A stretch of 64,000 nt of DNA from Lachnospiraceae bacterium. Lineage in GTDB: Bacteria; Bacillota; Clostridia; Lachnospirales; Lachnospiraceae. Location: the NCBI GenBank assembly GCA_017542245.1, contig JAFXXN010000160.1:1-64000 (forward strand), read 5' to 3'. Under the pieces are notes generated by a model. It saw only the letters and a program-made list of their open reading frames with translations, had not been told where the DNA came from and searched no databases. A program made the translations under genes and the position numbers. Shown piece by piece: positions 43,403 to 51,432 of this stretch; the first letter of the stretch is position 1, and every line of letters starts with the position of its first letter.

Positions 43403-43480
43403 AATCGTTTCCTTTTTCCTTTCTGCAATGGAATATCATTTTTAATGTATTAATAATACATCGGAAAACATTAAAAAACA

Positions 43481-43516
43481 GTGACCGCAGTCACATATAT
43501 GTATGACCGCAGTCAC
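43481..43516. promoter_or_regulatory. Tandem operator-like palindromes
   Basis: TGACCGCAGTCAC occurs at 43482-43494 and 43504-43516, exactly 22 bases apart (two helical turns). Each is a GTGAC/GTCAC inverted repeat. The pair lies between divergent genes: about 42 bases upstream of the -35 of the deacetylase gene and beside the probable -35 of the minus-strand lipoprotein gene. The layout suits a TetR- or MarR-type dimer pair; no such regulator is encoded nearby. Confidence 0.65.
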
Positions 43517-43557
43517 AAAAGCACTTCTAAAGATATCTTAGATACTACATCAGAGTA

Positions 43558-43586
43558 TTGCAAATAATTGTGTAATAAGTTATAAT
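43558..43586 (+). promoter_or_regulatory. Promoter of the polysaccharide deacetylase gene
   Basis: TTGCAA (43558-43563), 17-base spacer, TATAAT (43581-43586). Confidence 0.65.
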
Positions 43587-43679
43587 ATAAGCATGTGGTA
43601 AACATTGGTCAGAGTCTATGTGCCAAAATGACAAGGTTAGACTGATGCTTGAAAAATGAATACGGAATGAGGATATGAG

Positions 43680-44750
43680 ATGAAACGCAAGGGTATTACA
43701 GCTTTAATTATAGGCTCGCTGATTGTATGTATGTCAGCGGGATGCAGTAATAACGATAGTACAAATCTTAAGGATAAGGTGGTTACGGATAAGCCTGTTA
43801 TTATTCCTGCCACAGAGACTGATAAAGACAGGGTTGTTTCCGGGGAGAATACTGAGAGCGAAAACGGGACGTCTGAGGCGGAAAGCAGTAATACCGTGGA
43901 TACTGGAAATACTTCGGAAAGCGGACAGGCAACAGAAATTACTGATGAGCCTGCAGTTACGGAAGAACCTGAGCCTGAAGAAGTGGATGTAATACAAAAA
44001 CTGGAGAACATCCGCAAGAAACTTATCGATAATGCAGATTACTATGATTCGTTAGACAACTCTTCAGACGGAACATGGTGCTTCCAACGTAAGAAGGATC
44101 ATTCACCGTCGGGTACATATGAGTATTTTAAGATAACCGATTATAATGGTTTTTATCTGAATACAAATGTGACCGATGATGATAAGGTCATATATCTGAC
44201 ATTTGACTGCGGATACCCTTCTGATCTGACGGTAAAAATTCTTGATACTTTGGCAAAGCATAATGCAAAAGCAAGCTTTTTTGTAACGAAGATGTACCTT
44301 GAAGAGTGTGCCGATTATGCTATCCGTATGAAGAAGGAAGGGCATGCTGTTTGCAATCATACTGTTTCCCATCTGGATCTGACAAATAAATCGGTGGAGA
44401 AAATAGCTTCTGAGATAATAGATGTTGCGGAATACTATTACCAGGTTACCGGTTATGAATTCGAGCCTTATTTCAGAACGCCCACCGGAGCGTATACCAA
44501 GAGGCTTATGACCATAATAAAAGACGCCGGTTATAAGACTGTTTTCTGGAGTATCGCATACGGCGATTATGATGAAAACAACCAGCCTGCTCCCGGATAC
44601 GTGACCGATCATTTCAGTACATATCACCATAACGGTGCAGTTGCTCTTATGCATAATGATTCCACATCAAATGCTAACGAACTGGATGCGGTTCTTACAT
44701 TGCTTGAGGAAGCAGGATACAGATTCGGCTCTTTAAGTGAGATTCAGTAA
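43680..44750 (+). CDS. Polysaccharide deacetylase lipoprotein (PdaA-like)
   Basis: 356 residues. The lipoprotein signal is MKRKGITALIIGSLIVCMSAGC (lipobox SAGC). A Ser/Thr/Glu-rich linker (about 25-110) is followed by a NodB-type deacetylase domain (about 160-355). Catalytic Asp176 is in YLTFDCGYPSD; metal ligands His227 and His231 are in CNHTVSHLDLT; the FRTPTGAY and ALMHNDS motifs complete the site. TFDCGYP and the 'YEFEPYFRTP' segment resemble PdaA, the N-acetylmuramic acid deacetylase for delta-lactam formation in spore cortex. In a non-sporulating relative it might modify ordinary peptidoglycan. Confidence 0.88.
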   Translation: MKRKGITALIIGSLIVCMSAGCSNNDSTNLKDKVVTDKPVIIPATETDKDRVVSGENTESENGTSEAESSNTVDTGNTSESGQATEITDEPAVTEEPEPEEVDVIQKLENIRKKLIDNADYYDSLDNSSDGTWCFQRKKDHSPSGTYEYFKITDYNGFYLNTNVTDDDKVIYLTFDCGYPSDLTVKILDTLAKHNAKASFFVTKMYLEECADYAIRMKKEGHAVCNHTVSHLDLTNKSVEKIASEIIDVAEYYYQVTGYEFEPYFRTPTGAYTKRLMTIIKDAGYKTVFWSIAYGDYDENNQPAPGYVTDHFSTYHHNGAVALMHNDSTSNANELDAVLTLLEEAGYRFGSLSEIQ

Positions 44751-44803
44751 CATGCCGGAGTGCAATAAAAGAGAGTAAGATAGGAAGGTTTTTGATAATT
44801 TAT

Positions 44804-45502
44804 ATGATAATTGAAGAAATAAGAAAAGAACTGTTGGGATTTTCTGATGAGAAATATCGGGATTTTCAGGCAAAACTGATCCCTACGGTAGAAAAGGATA
44901 CCATTATCGGGGTTAGGACACCCGAATTGAGAGCACTTGCTAAAAATCTGGTTAAACGAGACGATGTTGAGGTGTTTCTTTCCGAACTTCCACACAAATA
45001 TTTTGAGGAAAACCAGTTACATGCATTCATAATTTCGGAAATGAAGGACTACGAGCAGTGTCTTTTAAAACTTGATACTTTTCTGCCCTATGTTGATAAC
45101 TGGGCCACTTGTGACCAGATGTCGCCGAAGATATTTAAAAAGTACCGGGACGAGCTTCTTGTTTATATAAAGAAGTGGATAAAATCTGAAGATACATATT
45201 CCGTACGTTTTGCCGTAAAGATGCTTATGGAGCATTTCCTGGAAGAATCCTATAATATTTCTTACCCCGAAACTGTGGCAGCCATAAGATCAGAGGATTA
45301 TTATGTTAACATGATGATCGCTTGGTATTTTGCAACAGCTCTTTCAAAACAGTATGAATCGGTGCTTTTGTTTATAGAAGAGAAAAGACTTCCGGCGTGG
45401 ACTCATAACAAAGCTATTCAGAAATCTATAGAGAGCTATCGCATAAGCAAGGAACAGAAGGACTTCCTGAGAAGTTTAAAGGTGGAAAATGTACAGGGAT
45501 GA
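44804..45502 (+). CDS. DNA alkylation repair protein (AlkD-like HEAT repeats)
   Basis: 232 residues, all-helical, matching the AlkC/AlkD family of DNA glycosylases that remove positively charged alkylated bases. Typical segments are IGVRTPELRALAKNL, HAFIISEMKDYEQCLLKLDTFLPYVDNWATCDQMSPKIFKKY (with the Trp and Asp of the active cleft) and TYSVRFAVKMLMEHFL. Many clostridial members are of uncertain activity. Start uncertain: TTG 44792 is 3 bases and ATG 44804 is 15 bases after AGGAAGG. Located near a decayed YcaQ glycosylase gene, also a repair protein. Confidence 0.82.
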   Translation: MIIEEIRKELLGFSDEKYRDFQAKLIPTVEKDTIIGVRTPELRALAKNLVKRDDVEVFLSELPHKYFEENQLHAFIISEMKDYEQCLLKLDTFLPYVDNWATCDQMSPKIFKKYRDELLVYIKKWIKSEDTYSVRFAVKMLMEHFLEESYNISYPETVAAIRSEDYYVNMMIAWYFATALSKQYESVLLFIEEKRLPAWTHNKAIQKSIESYRISKEQKDFLRSLKVENVQG

Positions 45503-45601
45503 ATGGACGGAGGGATTTCAACGCAAAAATTGCAAAAAAGTATAGTTGGTGGTAAACTATACAATATTAAATATTCTTATGGAAAGGAAGAAGATTTTAG
45601 A

Positions 45602-46720
45602 ATGAGAAGAAAGAAGAATGTTGTATTATTTTTTGTTATTGTGGCACTTTTTATAACTACAATACCCGTACAGATGATTAAAGCTGCTAACGGACTGGAT
45701 GTTCCTACAATTACATTAAAAGCAATCAATAAGGGAACCGGTGTAAAGATAACCATTGGAAAGACAAAGGGTGCCAGCCGCTACAAAATTTATGTTACAA
45801 AAGTAAAAAATGTTTATAGTAAATATATGAACAACAAAGATGAATATCCGGCAGAATATGCCACTGTTTATGCTAACAACAATAAGACTGTTTATACCAT
45901 AGAAGGATTACCCGAAGGAAAATATACTTTTAAAGTTAAAGCAGAAAAAATTATTGTATCAGAAGAAAAGACCGCCTTTGGATATGAAGAATATGTCGTT
46001 GCCGAAACTTTCAGCAAGAAAAAAAGCATAACTGTTAAAGCAGCTGAGGAGAAAAAAGAAAAAGATAAAAAGTATGATTTTAAAAATGTGAAGGTTGGAG
46101 ATACTATAACCTTTGGAAGATATGAACAAGACGGCAATATGACGAATGGAAAAGAATCTTTAGAATGGACGGTATTATCGAAGGACAAAGACAAAATACT
46201 GGTATTATGTAAAAATTCCATAGATTATCTTTCTTATAACAATACAGAAAAGGAGGTAAGCTGGAAAAACTGTACATTAAGAAAATGGCTTAATAAAGTA
46301 TTTTTCAAATCCGCATTTACAGAAGCAGAACAGAGTAAGATCAAGTCGGTTTCTCTTACAACAAAAATGGAAAACGTTCCCAAAAGTGAATGGAATACCA
46401 AAGATAAAGTCTTTTTACTTTCGAATGAAGATATAGTAAATACCGGGTATGGGTTTGAAACCGAAATTTCTTATGGCGATTACTGTAGTGACGATTTAAA
46501 AAACTCGGGGTGTTATTTTTCACAGTATGCCTCGGTTAATTTTATGCTTAATAATACGGATCCCGATCCGTATATTGAATCAAATTACTGGCTTTTAAGA
46601 TCGGGAGATGCCTGGGGTTATGATCATGAAGCTTTGCATTGGACGCGGTATGATCTTAAGTCGTACAGTGCAGATAACATTGGAGGAATACGTCCGGCAT
46701 TGTATATAAAGATAAAATAG
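45602..46720 (+). CDS. Secreted DUF6273 protein, paralogue 2
   Basis: 372 residues. A signal peptide (NVVLFFVIVALFITTIPVQMIKA) is followed by a fibronectin-III-like domain (about 28-145, TLKAINKGTGVKITIGKTKG ... EGKYTFKVKAEK) and DUF6273 (about 165-370: GDTITFGRYEQDGNMTNGKE, LEWTVLSKDKDKILVLCKNS, CTLRKWLNKVFFKSAF, YWLLRSGD, IRPALYIKIK). Same layout as the gene at 40835, with clear identity in the GKE-P/S-xEW-VL and LRKWLN segments. The start at 45602 follows GAAAGGAAG; the longer in-frame extension from 45503 has no ribosome site and would bury the signal peptide. Confidence 0.82.
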   Translation: MRRKKNVVLFFVIVALFITTIPVQMIKAANGLDVPTITLKAINKGTGVKITIGKTKGASRYKIYVTKVKNVYSKYMNNKDEYPAEYATVYANNNKTVYTIEGLPEGKYTFKVKAEKIIVSEEKTAFGYEEYVVAETFSKKKSITVKAAEEKKEKDKKYDFKNVKVGDTITFGRYEQDGNMTNGKESLEWTVLSKDKDKILVLCKNSIDYLSYNNTEKEVSWKNCTLRKWLNKVFFKSAFTEAEQSKIKSVSLTTKMENVPKSEWNTKDKVFLLSNEDIVNTGYGFETEISYGDYCSDDLKNSGCYFSQYASVNFMLNNTDPDPYIESNYWLLRSGDAWGYDHEALHWTRYDLKSYSADNIGGIRPALYIKIK

Positions 46721-46784
46721 AGGAAAGAAAAAGCCGGTTTATAATATATTTTTGTTACTATAAAAAGTGATTTGAATATTTTTC

Positions 46785-46813
46785 TTGACAAATCCTTTGG
46801 TTAGCGATATACT
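46785..46813 (+). promoter_or_regulatory. Promoter of the aromatic amino-acid operon
   Basis: TTGACA (46785-46790), 17-base spacer, TATACT (46808-46813). A perfect palindrome, ACTCACT/AGTGAGT (46811-46837), covers the end of the -10 and the expected transcription start, so it may be a protein-binding site as well. Confidence 0.75.
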
Positions 46814-46849
46814 CACTCCATGATTTATTAGTGAGTAACGGAGATTAAA

Positions 46850-46918
46850 ATGAAAGAGATATTTACGAATGCATCATTTTATTACTTTTATTACTACTTT
46901 ACCTCTATACAGAAGTAA
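46850..46918 (+). CDS. Phe/Tyr-rich leader peptide (22 aa)
   Basis: Encodes MKEIFTNASFYYFYYYFTSI then QK-stop: nine aromatic codons, eight of them consecutive (FYYFYYYF). It has a GGAGA site at 46840-46844 and stands between the operon promoter and an intrinsic terminator. The bases ATGCATCA (46869-46876), just before the aromatic run, pair with TGATGCAT (46929-46936) after the stop, enclosing the control codons like a 1:2 pause hairpin. This is the layout of a classical ribosome-stalling attenuator responding to Phe and Tyr shortage, matching the downstream DAHP synthase and prephenate dehydrogenase genes. Confidence 0.85.
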   Translation: MKEIFTNASFYYFYYYFTSIQK

Positions 46919-46964
46919 GGTTAGTTTGTGATGCATAAGTCGTGAATAGGGTTCATGGATTTAG

Positions 46965-46996
46965 AGCGGAGCAGGTTGACCTTGCTCCGCTTTTTT
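46965..46996 (+). terminator. Attenuator terminator before aroF
   Basis: AGCGGAGCA (46965-46973) pairs with TGCTCCGCT (46983-46991), followed by TTTTT. 46 bases after the leader-peptide stop and about 100 before aroF. Confidence 0.9.
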
Positions 46997-47061
46997 ACTT
47001 GAAGTTACTATCTGCTGAGTATATGTGTGAAAACCTGGGAAAAATGGAACCCGGAGGTCTG

Positions 47062-47079
47062 ATGGTGGGTAGTTCTTAG
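47062..47079 (+). other. Five-codon upstream ORF with strong ribosome site
   Basis: CCGGAGG at 47051-47057 is followed by ATG GTG GGT AGT TCT TAG (MVGSS). aroF starts 18 bases after its stop and has only a weak site (AAGAAAGTAG). Possible translational coupling; it may also be chance. Confidence 0.35.
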
Positions 47080-47097
47080 TAAAGAAAGTAGTTTAAG

Positions 47098-48100
47098 ATG
47101 ATAGTAGTATTAAGGAAGGATGCAAACAAGGCAAAACAGGATCAGCTGATCGAATGGCTTAAAGGTATGGGACTGGGTATTCATGTATCGGTCGGAGAAT
47201 ATCAGACGATCCTCGGTCTTATCGGAGATACCAGTAAGGTTGATATGGATCTTATCGGAAGTCTTGATATTGTAGATTCGGTTAAGAGAGTAACAGATAC
47301 TTTCAAATGTGTAAACAGACAGTTCCATCCGGATGATACCGTTGTAAATGTAGGAGATGTAAAGATTGGCGGCGGGAATTTTGCTATGATAGCAGGTCCC
47401 TGCTCTGTTGAATCTGAGGAACAGATAGTATTTGTAGCAAAAGCTGTTAAGGAGGCCGGCGCCAATCTGCTGAGAGGCGGTGCATTTAAGCCCCGTACCT
47501 CACCCTATGATTTTCAGGGACTTAAAGGTGAAGGTATCGAACTTTTAAAGATTGCCCGCAAAGAGACCGGACTTCCTATAGTTACCGAGATAATGAGCGT
47601 TTCTGACCTTCCTTTGTTTGAAGACGTGGATGTATTACAGGTCGGAGCAAGAAATATGCAGAATTTTGACCTTCTAAAGGAACTTGGAAGGATTGGGAAA
47701 CCCATTCTATTAAAGAGGGGATTGGCAAATACTTTAAAAGAACTGCTGATGAGCGCAGAATATATTATGGCAAGCGGTAATGAACAGGTAATCCTCTGTG
47801 AAAGAGGTATACGTACTTACAGCGATTATATGAGAAATACTCTTGACCTTTCTGCAGTTCCAATGCTTCATGAACTTTCTCATCTGCCGGTAATAGTAGA
47901 TCCGAGTCATGCAACCGGTATAGCTAGAATGGTTCCGCCCATGGCACTTTCGGCAGCTGCATGCGGCGCAGACGGTCTTATTATCGAAGTCCAATGATCC
48001 GATACATGCTCTTTGTGACGGAGCTCAGTCTCTTCGTCCGGAAGAATATGCGGCACTTGTTAAGAAAGTAAATGCTGTAAGGGAAGCACTTAAGGCTTAA
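47098..48100 (+). pseudogene. aroF: DAHP synthase gene with frameshift near the 3' end
   Basis: First enzyme of the shikimate pathway (type I-beta, with an N-terminal ferredoxin-like regulatory domain, residues 1-70). Metal ligands Cys102 (GPCSVES), His271 (DPSHATG) and Glu297 (IIEVQ) are present. The frame stops at 47995-47997 after 299 residues. The normal C-terminus continues in the +1 frame: NDPIHALCDGAQSLRPEEYA to KALKA-like end VNAVREALKA, stop 48098-48100. Restoring two bases (CACAAT for CAAT after GTC) gives a normal 334-residue enzyme. The truncated form lacks the fourth metal ligand (Asp in CDGAQ). Sequencing error, real mutation and recoding are all open. Confidence 0.85.
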
Positions 48101-48151
48101 GAATTTATTGAAAAATCCTAAGAAATGCGGTTTAAGAAAAGGAGATTTAAA

Positions 48152-48982
48152 ATGATAGCAGGAATAGTCGGACTCGGACTCATCGGAGGGTCATTTGCAA
48201 AAGCATATCATGCTGCAGGACATACGGTACTTGCCAAGGAACTTGACAAACAGGTACTGAGTTTTGCCAGACTCAGTGATGATGTGGATGGTGAACTAAC
48301 CAAAGAGAACATAAAGGAATGTGATATTATCCTTATATGTGTTTATCCGCAGGCGGTAATCGATTTTCTTAATGAAATGGGACCGTTCATAGGCAAACAT
48401 CCTGTTGTTATTGACTGCTGCGGAACAAAGAGAGTTCCGATGTTCGAAGGTGAGAAAATTGCTGAAAAGTACGGATTTCTCTATATAGGCGGGCATCCCA
48501 TGGCAGGAACCCAATTCTCAGGATTTAAATATTCAAAGAAAGAAATGTTTAAAGGGGCACCTATGGTTATCGTGCCGCCTGAATATGATGATATTGTACT
48601 GCTTGAAAAGGTTAAGGAGCTTTTATCTCCTGCAGGATTTAGGAAAATAACGGTGACAACCGCCGAAAAACATGATGAGATGATAGCATTTACCTCTCAG
48701 CTTGCACACATAGTTTCCTCAGCTTATATAAAAAGTCCCACAGCACTTGCTCACAGAGGTTTTTCTGCAGGAAGTTACAGGGATATGACAAGAGTTGCAT
48801 GGTTAAATCCCCAGATGTGGGCAGAATTGTTTTTGGATAACAGTGATTATCTGATAAAGGAGATAGGACTGCTTATAGATAATCTTACTGACTATAAAGA
48901 AGCTATAGAAAAAAGGGATCGTGAAGGTCTGATCAAGCTGCTTGATGAAGGCAGGAAGCGAAAAGAGGAGGTAGATGGCTGA
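48152..48982 (+). CDS. tyrA: Prephenate dehydrogenase
   Basis: Oxidatively decarboxylates prephenate to 4-hydroxyphenylpyruvate for tyrosine. 276 residues: NAD-binding domain with GIVGLGLIGGSFAKA (residues 3-17), then the helical dimerisation domain with GGHPMAGTQFSG, whose His is the conserved catalytic residue, and FTSQLAHIVSSAYI. No ACT regulatory domain, so feedback control must lie elsewhere. The start at 48152 follows AAAAGGAG. The stop overlaps the aroB start (TGATG), so the two are translationally coupled. Confidence 0.93.
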   Translation: MIAGIVGLGLIGGSFAKAYHAAGHTVLAKELDKQVLSFARLSDDVDGELTKENIKECDIILICVYPQAVIDFLNEMGPFIGKHPVVIDCCGTKRVPMFEGEKIAEKYGFLYIGGHPMAGTQFSGFKYSKKEMFKGAPMVIVPPEYDDIVLLEKVKELLSPAGFRKITVTTAEKHDEMIAFTSQLAHIVSSAYIKSPTALAHRGFSAGSYRDMTRVAWLNPQMWAELFLDNSDYLIKEIGLLIDNLTDYKEAIEKRDREGLIKLLDEGRKRKEEVDG

Positions 48983-50106
48983 TGGAAAGGATTTCCGTTA
49001 ACGCATCGGTCGATTATGAAGTTGTAATAGGCAAAGGCCTCATAAGTGAGGCCGGAGCTTATATTGCTGCCGCACTCGAAGGCGAAAGCTATGATCCGGA
49101 AAACCATGAGTTAAAAGACAATGCAGGGACAGGTACCAAGACAGCAGCAGGAAAAACCGCAGTCATAGTTTCCGATGATAATGTATTTCCTCTTTATGGT
49201 GAAATAATAAGAAAAAGTCTGATCGAAGAAGGATTTAAGACATTGGATTTTTATTTTCCGCATGGAGAGAAAAGTAAAAATCTTGCCGTATACGGGGAAC
49301 TTCTGGAGTTTATGTGCGACAATCATGTGAGACGTTCGGATCTGATAGTTGCATTAGGAGGCGGTGTGGTTGGAGATCTTGCCGGATTTGCGGCCGCGAC
49401 ATATCAGCGCGGGATTGACTTTGTGCAGATACCTACGACATTGCTTGCGGCAGTAGATTCATCTGTGGGCGGAAAGACTGCGGTCGATCTTACGAACGGG
49501 AAAAATCAGGTTGGCGCCTTTTATCAGCCAAGGCTTGTTCTATGTGATACAGATACTTTAAAAACTCTTCCTGATGAGGAGTATGCCTGTGGATGTGGAG
49601 AGATTATTAAATATGCCATGCTGGAAAGCGAAGAATTTTTTGATGAAATTCTTGATAAACAGGTAAGAGAACAGTATGAACATGTGATCGCCACATGTGT
49701 AAAAATGAAAAAAGCATATGTTGAAAATGATGAATTCGACAGGGGCTTAAGGATGAAACTTAACCTTGGCCATACAATAGGCCATGCTGTAGAGGCATGC
49801 AGCGGTTACACCATACTTCACGGACAAGCTGTGGCCATGGGAATGGCAGCTGTGACAAGAGCGGCAAACGGAATGGGACTGTGCTCTAAGGAAACACTTG
49901 CAAGACTGTTGGAAATCCTCGATGTATATAAACTTCCTTCAGTAATAGGTTATGATGCAGAGGATCTTTTTGAGATTATAAAGGTTGATAAAAAGAATTC
50001 GGGAACAGTTACGAATCTTATAGTTCCGACAAGTATTGGAAATTGTAAGATAATGAAGATACCTACGGAAAAACTTATTGGCTGGATAGAAGAAGGATGT
50101 ATATGA
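48982..50106 (+). CDS. aroB: 3-dehydroquinate synthase
   Basis: Second shikimate enzyme, converting DAHP to 3-dehydroquinate with NAD and a metal ion. 374 residues. Typical motifs: FPHGEKSKNL, LIVALGGGVVGDLAGFAAAT, QIPTTLLAAVDSSVGGKTAVDL, CGCGEIIKYAM (metal ligand Glu) and LNLGHTIGHAVEA with HGQAVAMGMA (metal ligand His residues). There is an extra 20-residue loop after residue 30 (SYDPENHELKDNAGTGTKTA), which is not usual but lies at the surface of the N-terminal domain. It overlaps tyrA by one base and aroA by four. Confidence 0.95.
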   Translation: MERISVNASVDYEVVIGKGLISEAGAYIAAALEGESYDPENHELKDNAGTGTKTAAGKTAVIVSDDNVFPLYGEIIRKSLIEEGFKTLDFYFPHGEKSKNLAVYGELLEFMCDNHVRRSDLIVALGGGVVGDLAGFAAATYQRGIDFVQIPTTLLAAVDSSVGGKTAVDLTNGKNQVGAFYQPRLVLCDTDTLKTLPDEEYACGCGEIIKYAMLESEEFFDEILDKQVREQYEHVIATCVKMKKAYVENDEFDRGLRMKLNLGHTIGHAVEACSGYTILHGQAVAMGMAAVTRAANGMGLCSKETLARLLEILDVYKLPSVIGYDAEDLFEIIKVDKKNSGTVTNLIVPTSIGNCKIMKIPTEKLIGWIEEGCI

Positions 50107-51392
50107 ATAAAACTATAAACCCTGGCAGCAGATCCGGGATTATTCGGGTTCCGGCTTCAAAATCCTGGGCACACAGGATGATGATCACAGCGGCCTTATC
50201 GGAAAATAGAAGCAGAATATACTGTGATGGTATATCAAAAGACATTGCTGCTACAGCTGCATGTCTGAATGCTATGGGCGCAAAAATAGAGTTCCCCTCA
50301 GAAGAAAAGAATTCTGTGATTGAGATAGAACCTGTTAACAGAACTATTATAGCTGAAAAAGACCATCTTAATGAATTTCATGACCTTTACTGTGGTGAGA
50401 GTGGATCAACTTTGAGATTTCTGATACCTGTGGTAGGAGTTCTGGGTATCAGGGCTGTTTTTCATATGGAGGGAAGGCTTTCGGAAAGACCGCTGGGAAC
50501 ATTGGTCGATGAACTTTTAAAACATGGTATGTGTATCGAGCAGAAGGGAACTCTTCTGTATTGCAGCGGGAAACTCATGCCAGGAGAATTTTATCTTCCG
50601 GGGAATATTTCCTCTCAGTATATTTCAGGACTCTTAATGGCCCTGCCTTTAGCCTCGGGCAAAAGCAGCCTCACCGTAACCGGAAAAGTTGAGTCAGGGG
50701 ATTATATTGAGATGACGGAGAGGGCGGTTAAAGACGCAGGAGCAATATTTGACAAAAATAAGTATACATATATTATAGAAGGCAATCAAAAATATAAGGT
50801 AAAAGACAATTTGTCGGTCGAAAAGGACTGGTCTTCGGCGGCATTTCCGCTGTGTATGGGTGCATTTTCCGAAGAAGGCGTAACAGTATACGGGCTTAAT
50901 CCCGATTCGGGACAGGGTGACAAAGAAATAATCAACATATTGAAGGATTTCGGTGCAGAAGTAATTATAAAAGATATTGAGTCTGAAATAGGGAAAGAAT
51001 GTGCGATAACGGTAAGAAAAGGAGAGCTAAAAGGCCAAATCATAGATGCATCCGGAATACCTGATCTTGTACCTGTCATAAGTGCAGTTGCTTCGGGAGC
51101 AGAAGGGGAGACCAGGATAATACATGCCGAAAGATTACGTTTTAAGGAATCGGACAGACTTATGACAACGTCTTCTATGTTAAGGAGCTTAGGCGCTGAT
51201 ATAGAGGAAACGGAAGATGGGCTGAAAATCCGGGGGAAAGAAAAGCTGATCGGCGGAACGGCGAATTCCTTTAATGATCACAGAATAGCTATGTCAGCAG
51301 CTGTTGCAGCCGGAATATGTACGGAAAAGGTAACCATACTCGATGCCGAATGTACGGATAAATCATTTCCGGGCTTTTGGGATATCTTTTAA
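50103..51392 (+). CDS. aroA: 5-enolpyruvylshikimate-3-phosphate synthase
   Basis: Adds the enolpyruvyl group of PEP to shikimate 3-phosphate. 429 residues with the two-domain EPSP fold. Conserved sites: GIIRVPASKSWAHRMM (Lys of the substrate site), CGESGSTLRFLIPV, ISSQYISGLLMALPLA, DWSSAAFPL, DASGIPDLVPVISAVA, ERLRFKESDRL, FNDHRIAMSAAVA and the final DKSFPGFW. The start at 50103 uses an ATGA overlap with aroB and AGAAGG ahead; the ATG at 50097 is an in-frame alternative. Confidence 0.95.
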   Translation: MNKTINPGSRSGIIRVPASKSWAHRMMITAALSENRSRIYCDGISKDIAATAACLNAMGAKIEFPSEEKNSVIEIEPVNRTIIAEKDHLNEFHDLYCGESGSTLRFLIPVVGVLGIRAVFHMEGRLSERPLGTLVDELLKHGMCIEQKGTLLYCSGKLMPGEFYLPGNISSQYISGLLMALPLASGKSSLTVTGKVESGDYIEMTERAVKDAGAIFDKNKYTYIIEGNQKYKVKDNLSVEKDWSSAAFPLCMGAFSEEGVTVYGLNPDSGQGDKEIINILKDFGAEVIIKDIESEIGKECAITVRKGELKGQIIDASGIPDLVPVISAVASGAEGETRIIHAERLRFKESDRLMTTSSMLRSLGADIEETEDGLKIRGKEKLIGGTANSFNDHRIAMSAAVAAGICTEKVTILDAECTDKSFPGFWDIF

Positions 51393-51432
51393 GTGAAAGA
51401 ATGCATGAAGATTTGAAAAGGAGAAGAAAAGT

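Noticed and set aside
47989-47997. Programmed +1 frameshifting in aroF
   Set aside because: The site GTC CAA TGA lacks a known slippery pattern, and Gln tRNA would re-pair poorly with AAU; a two-base loss or sequencing error is simpler. Kept only as an open alternative.
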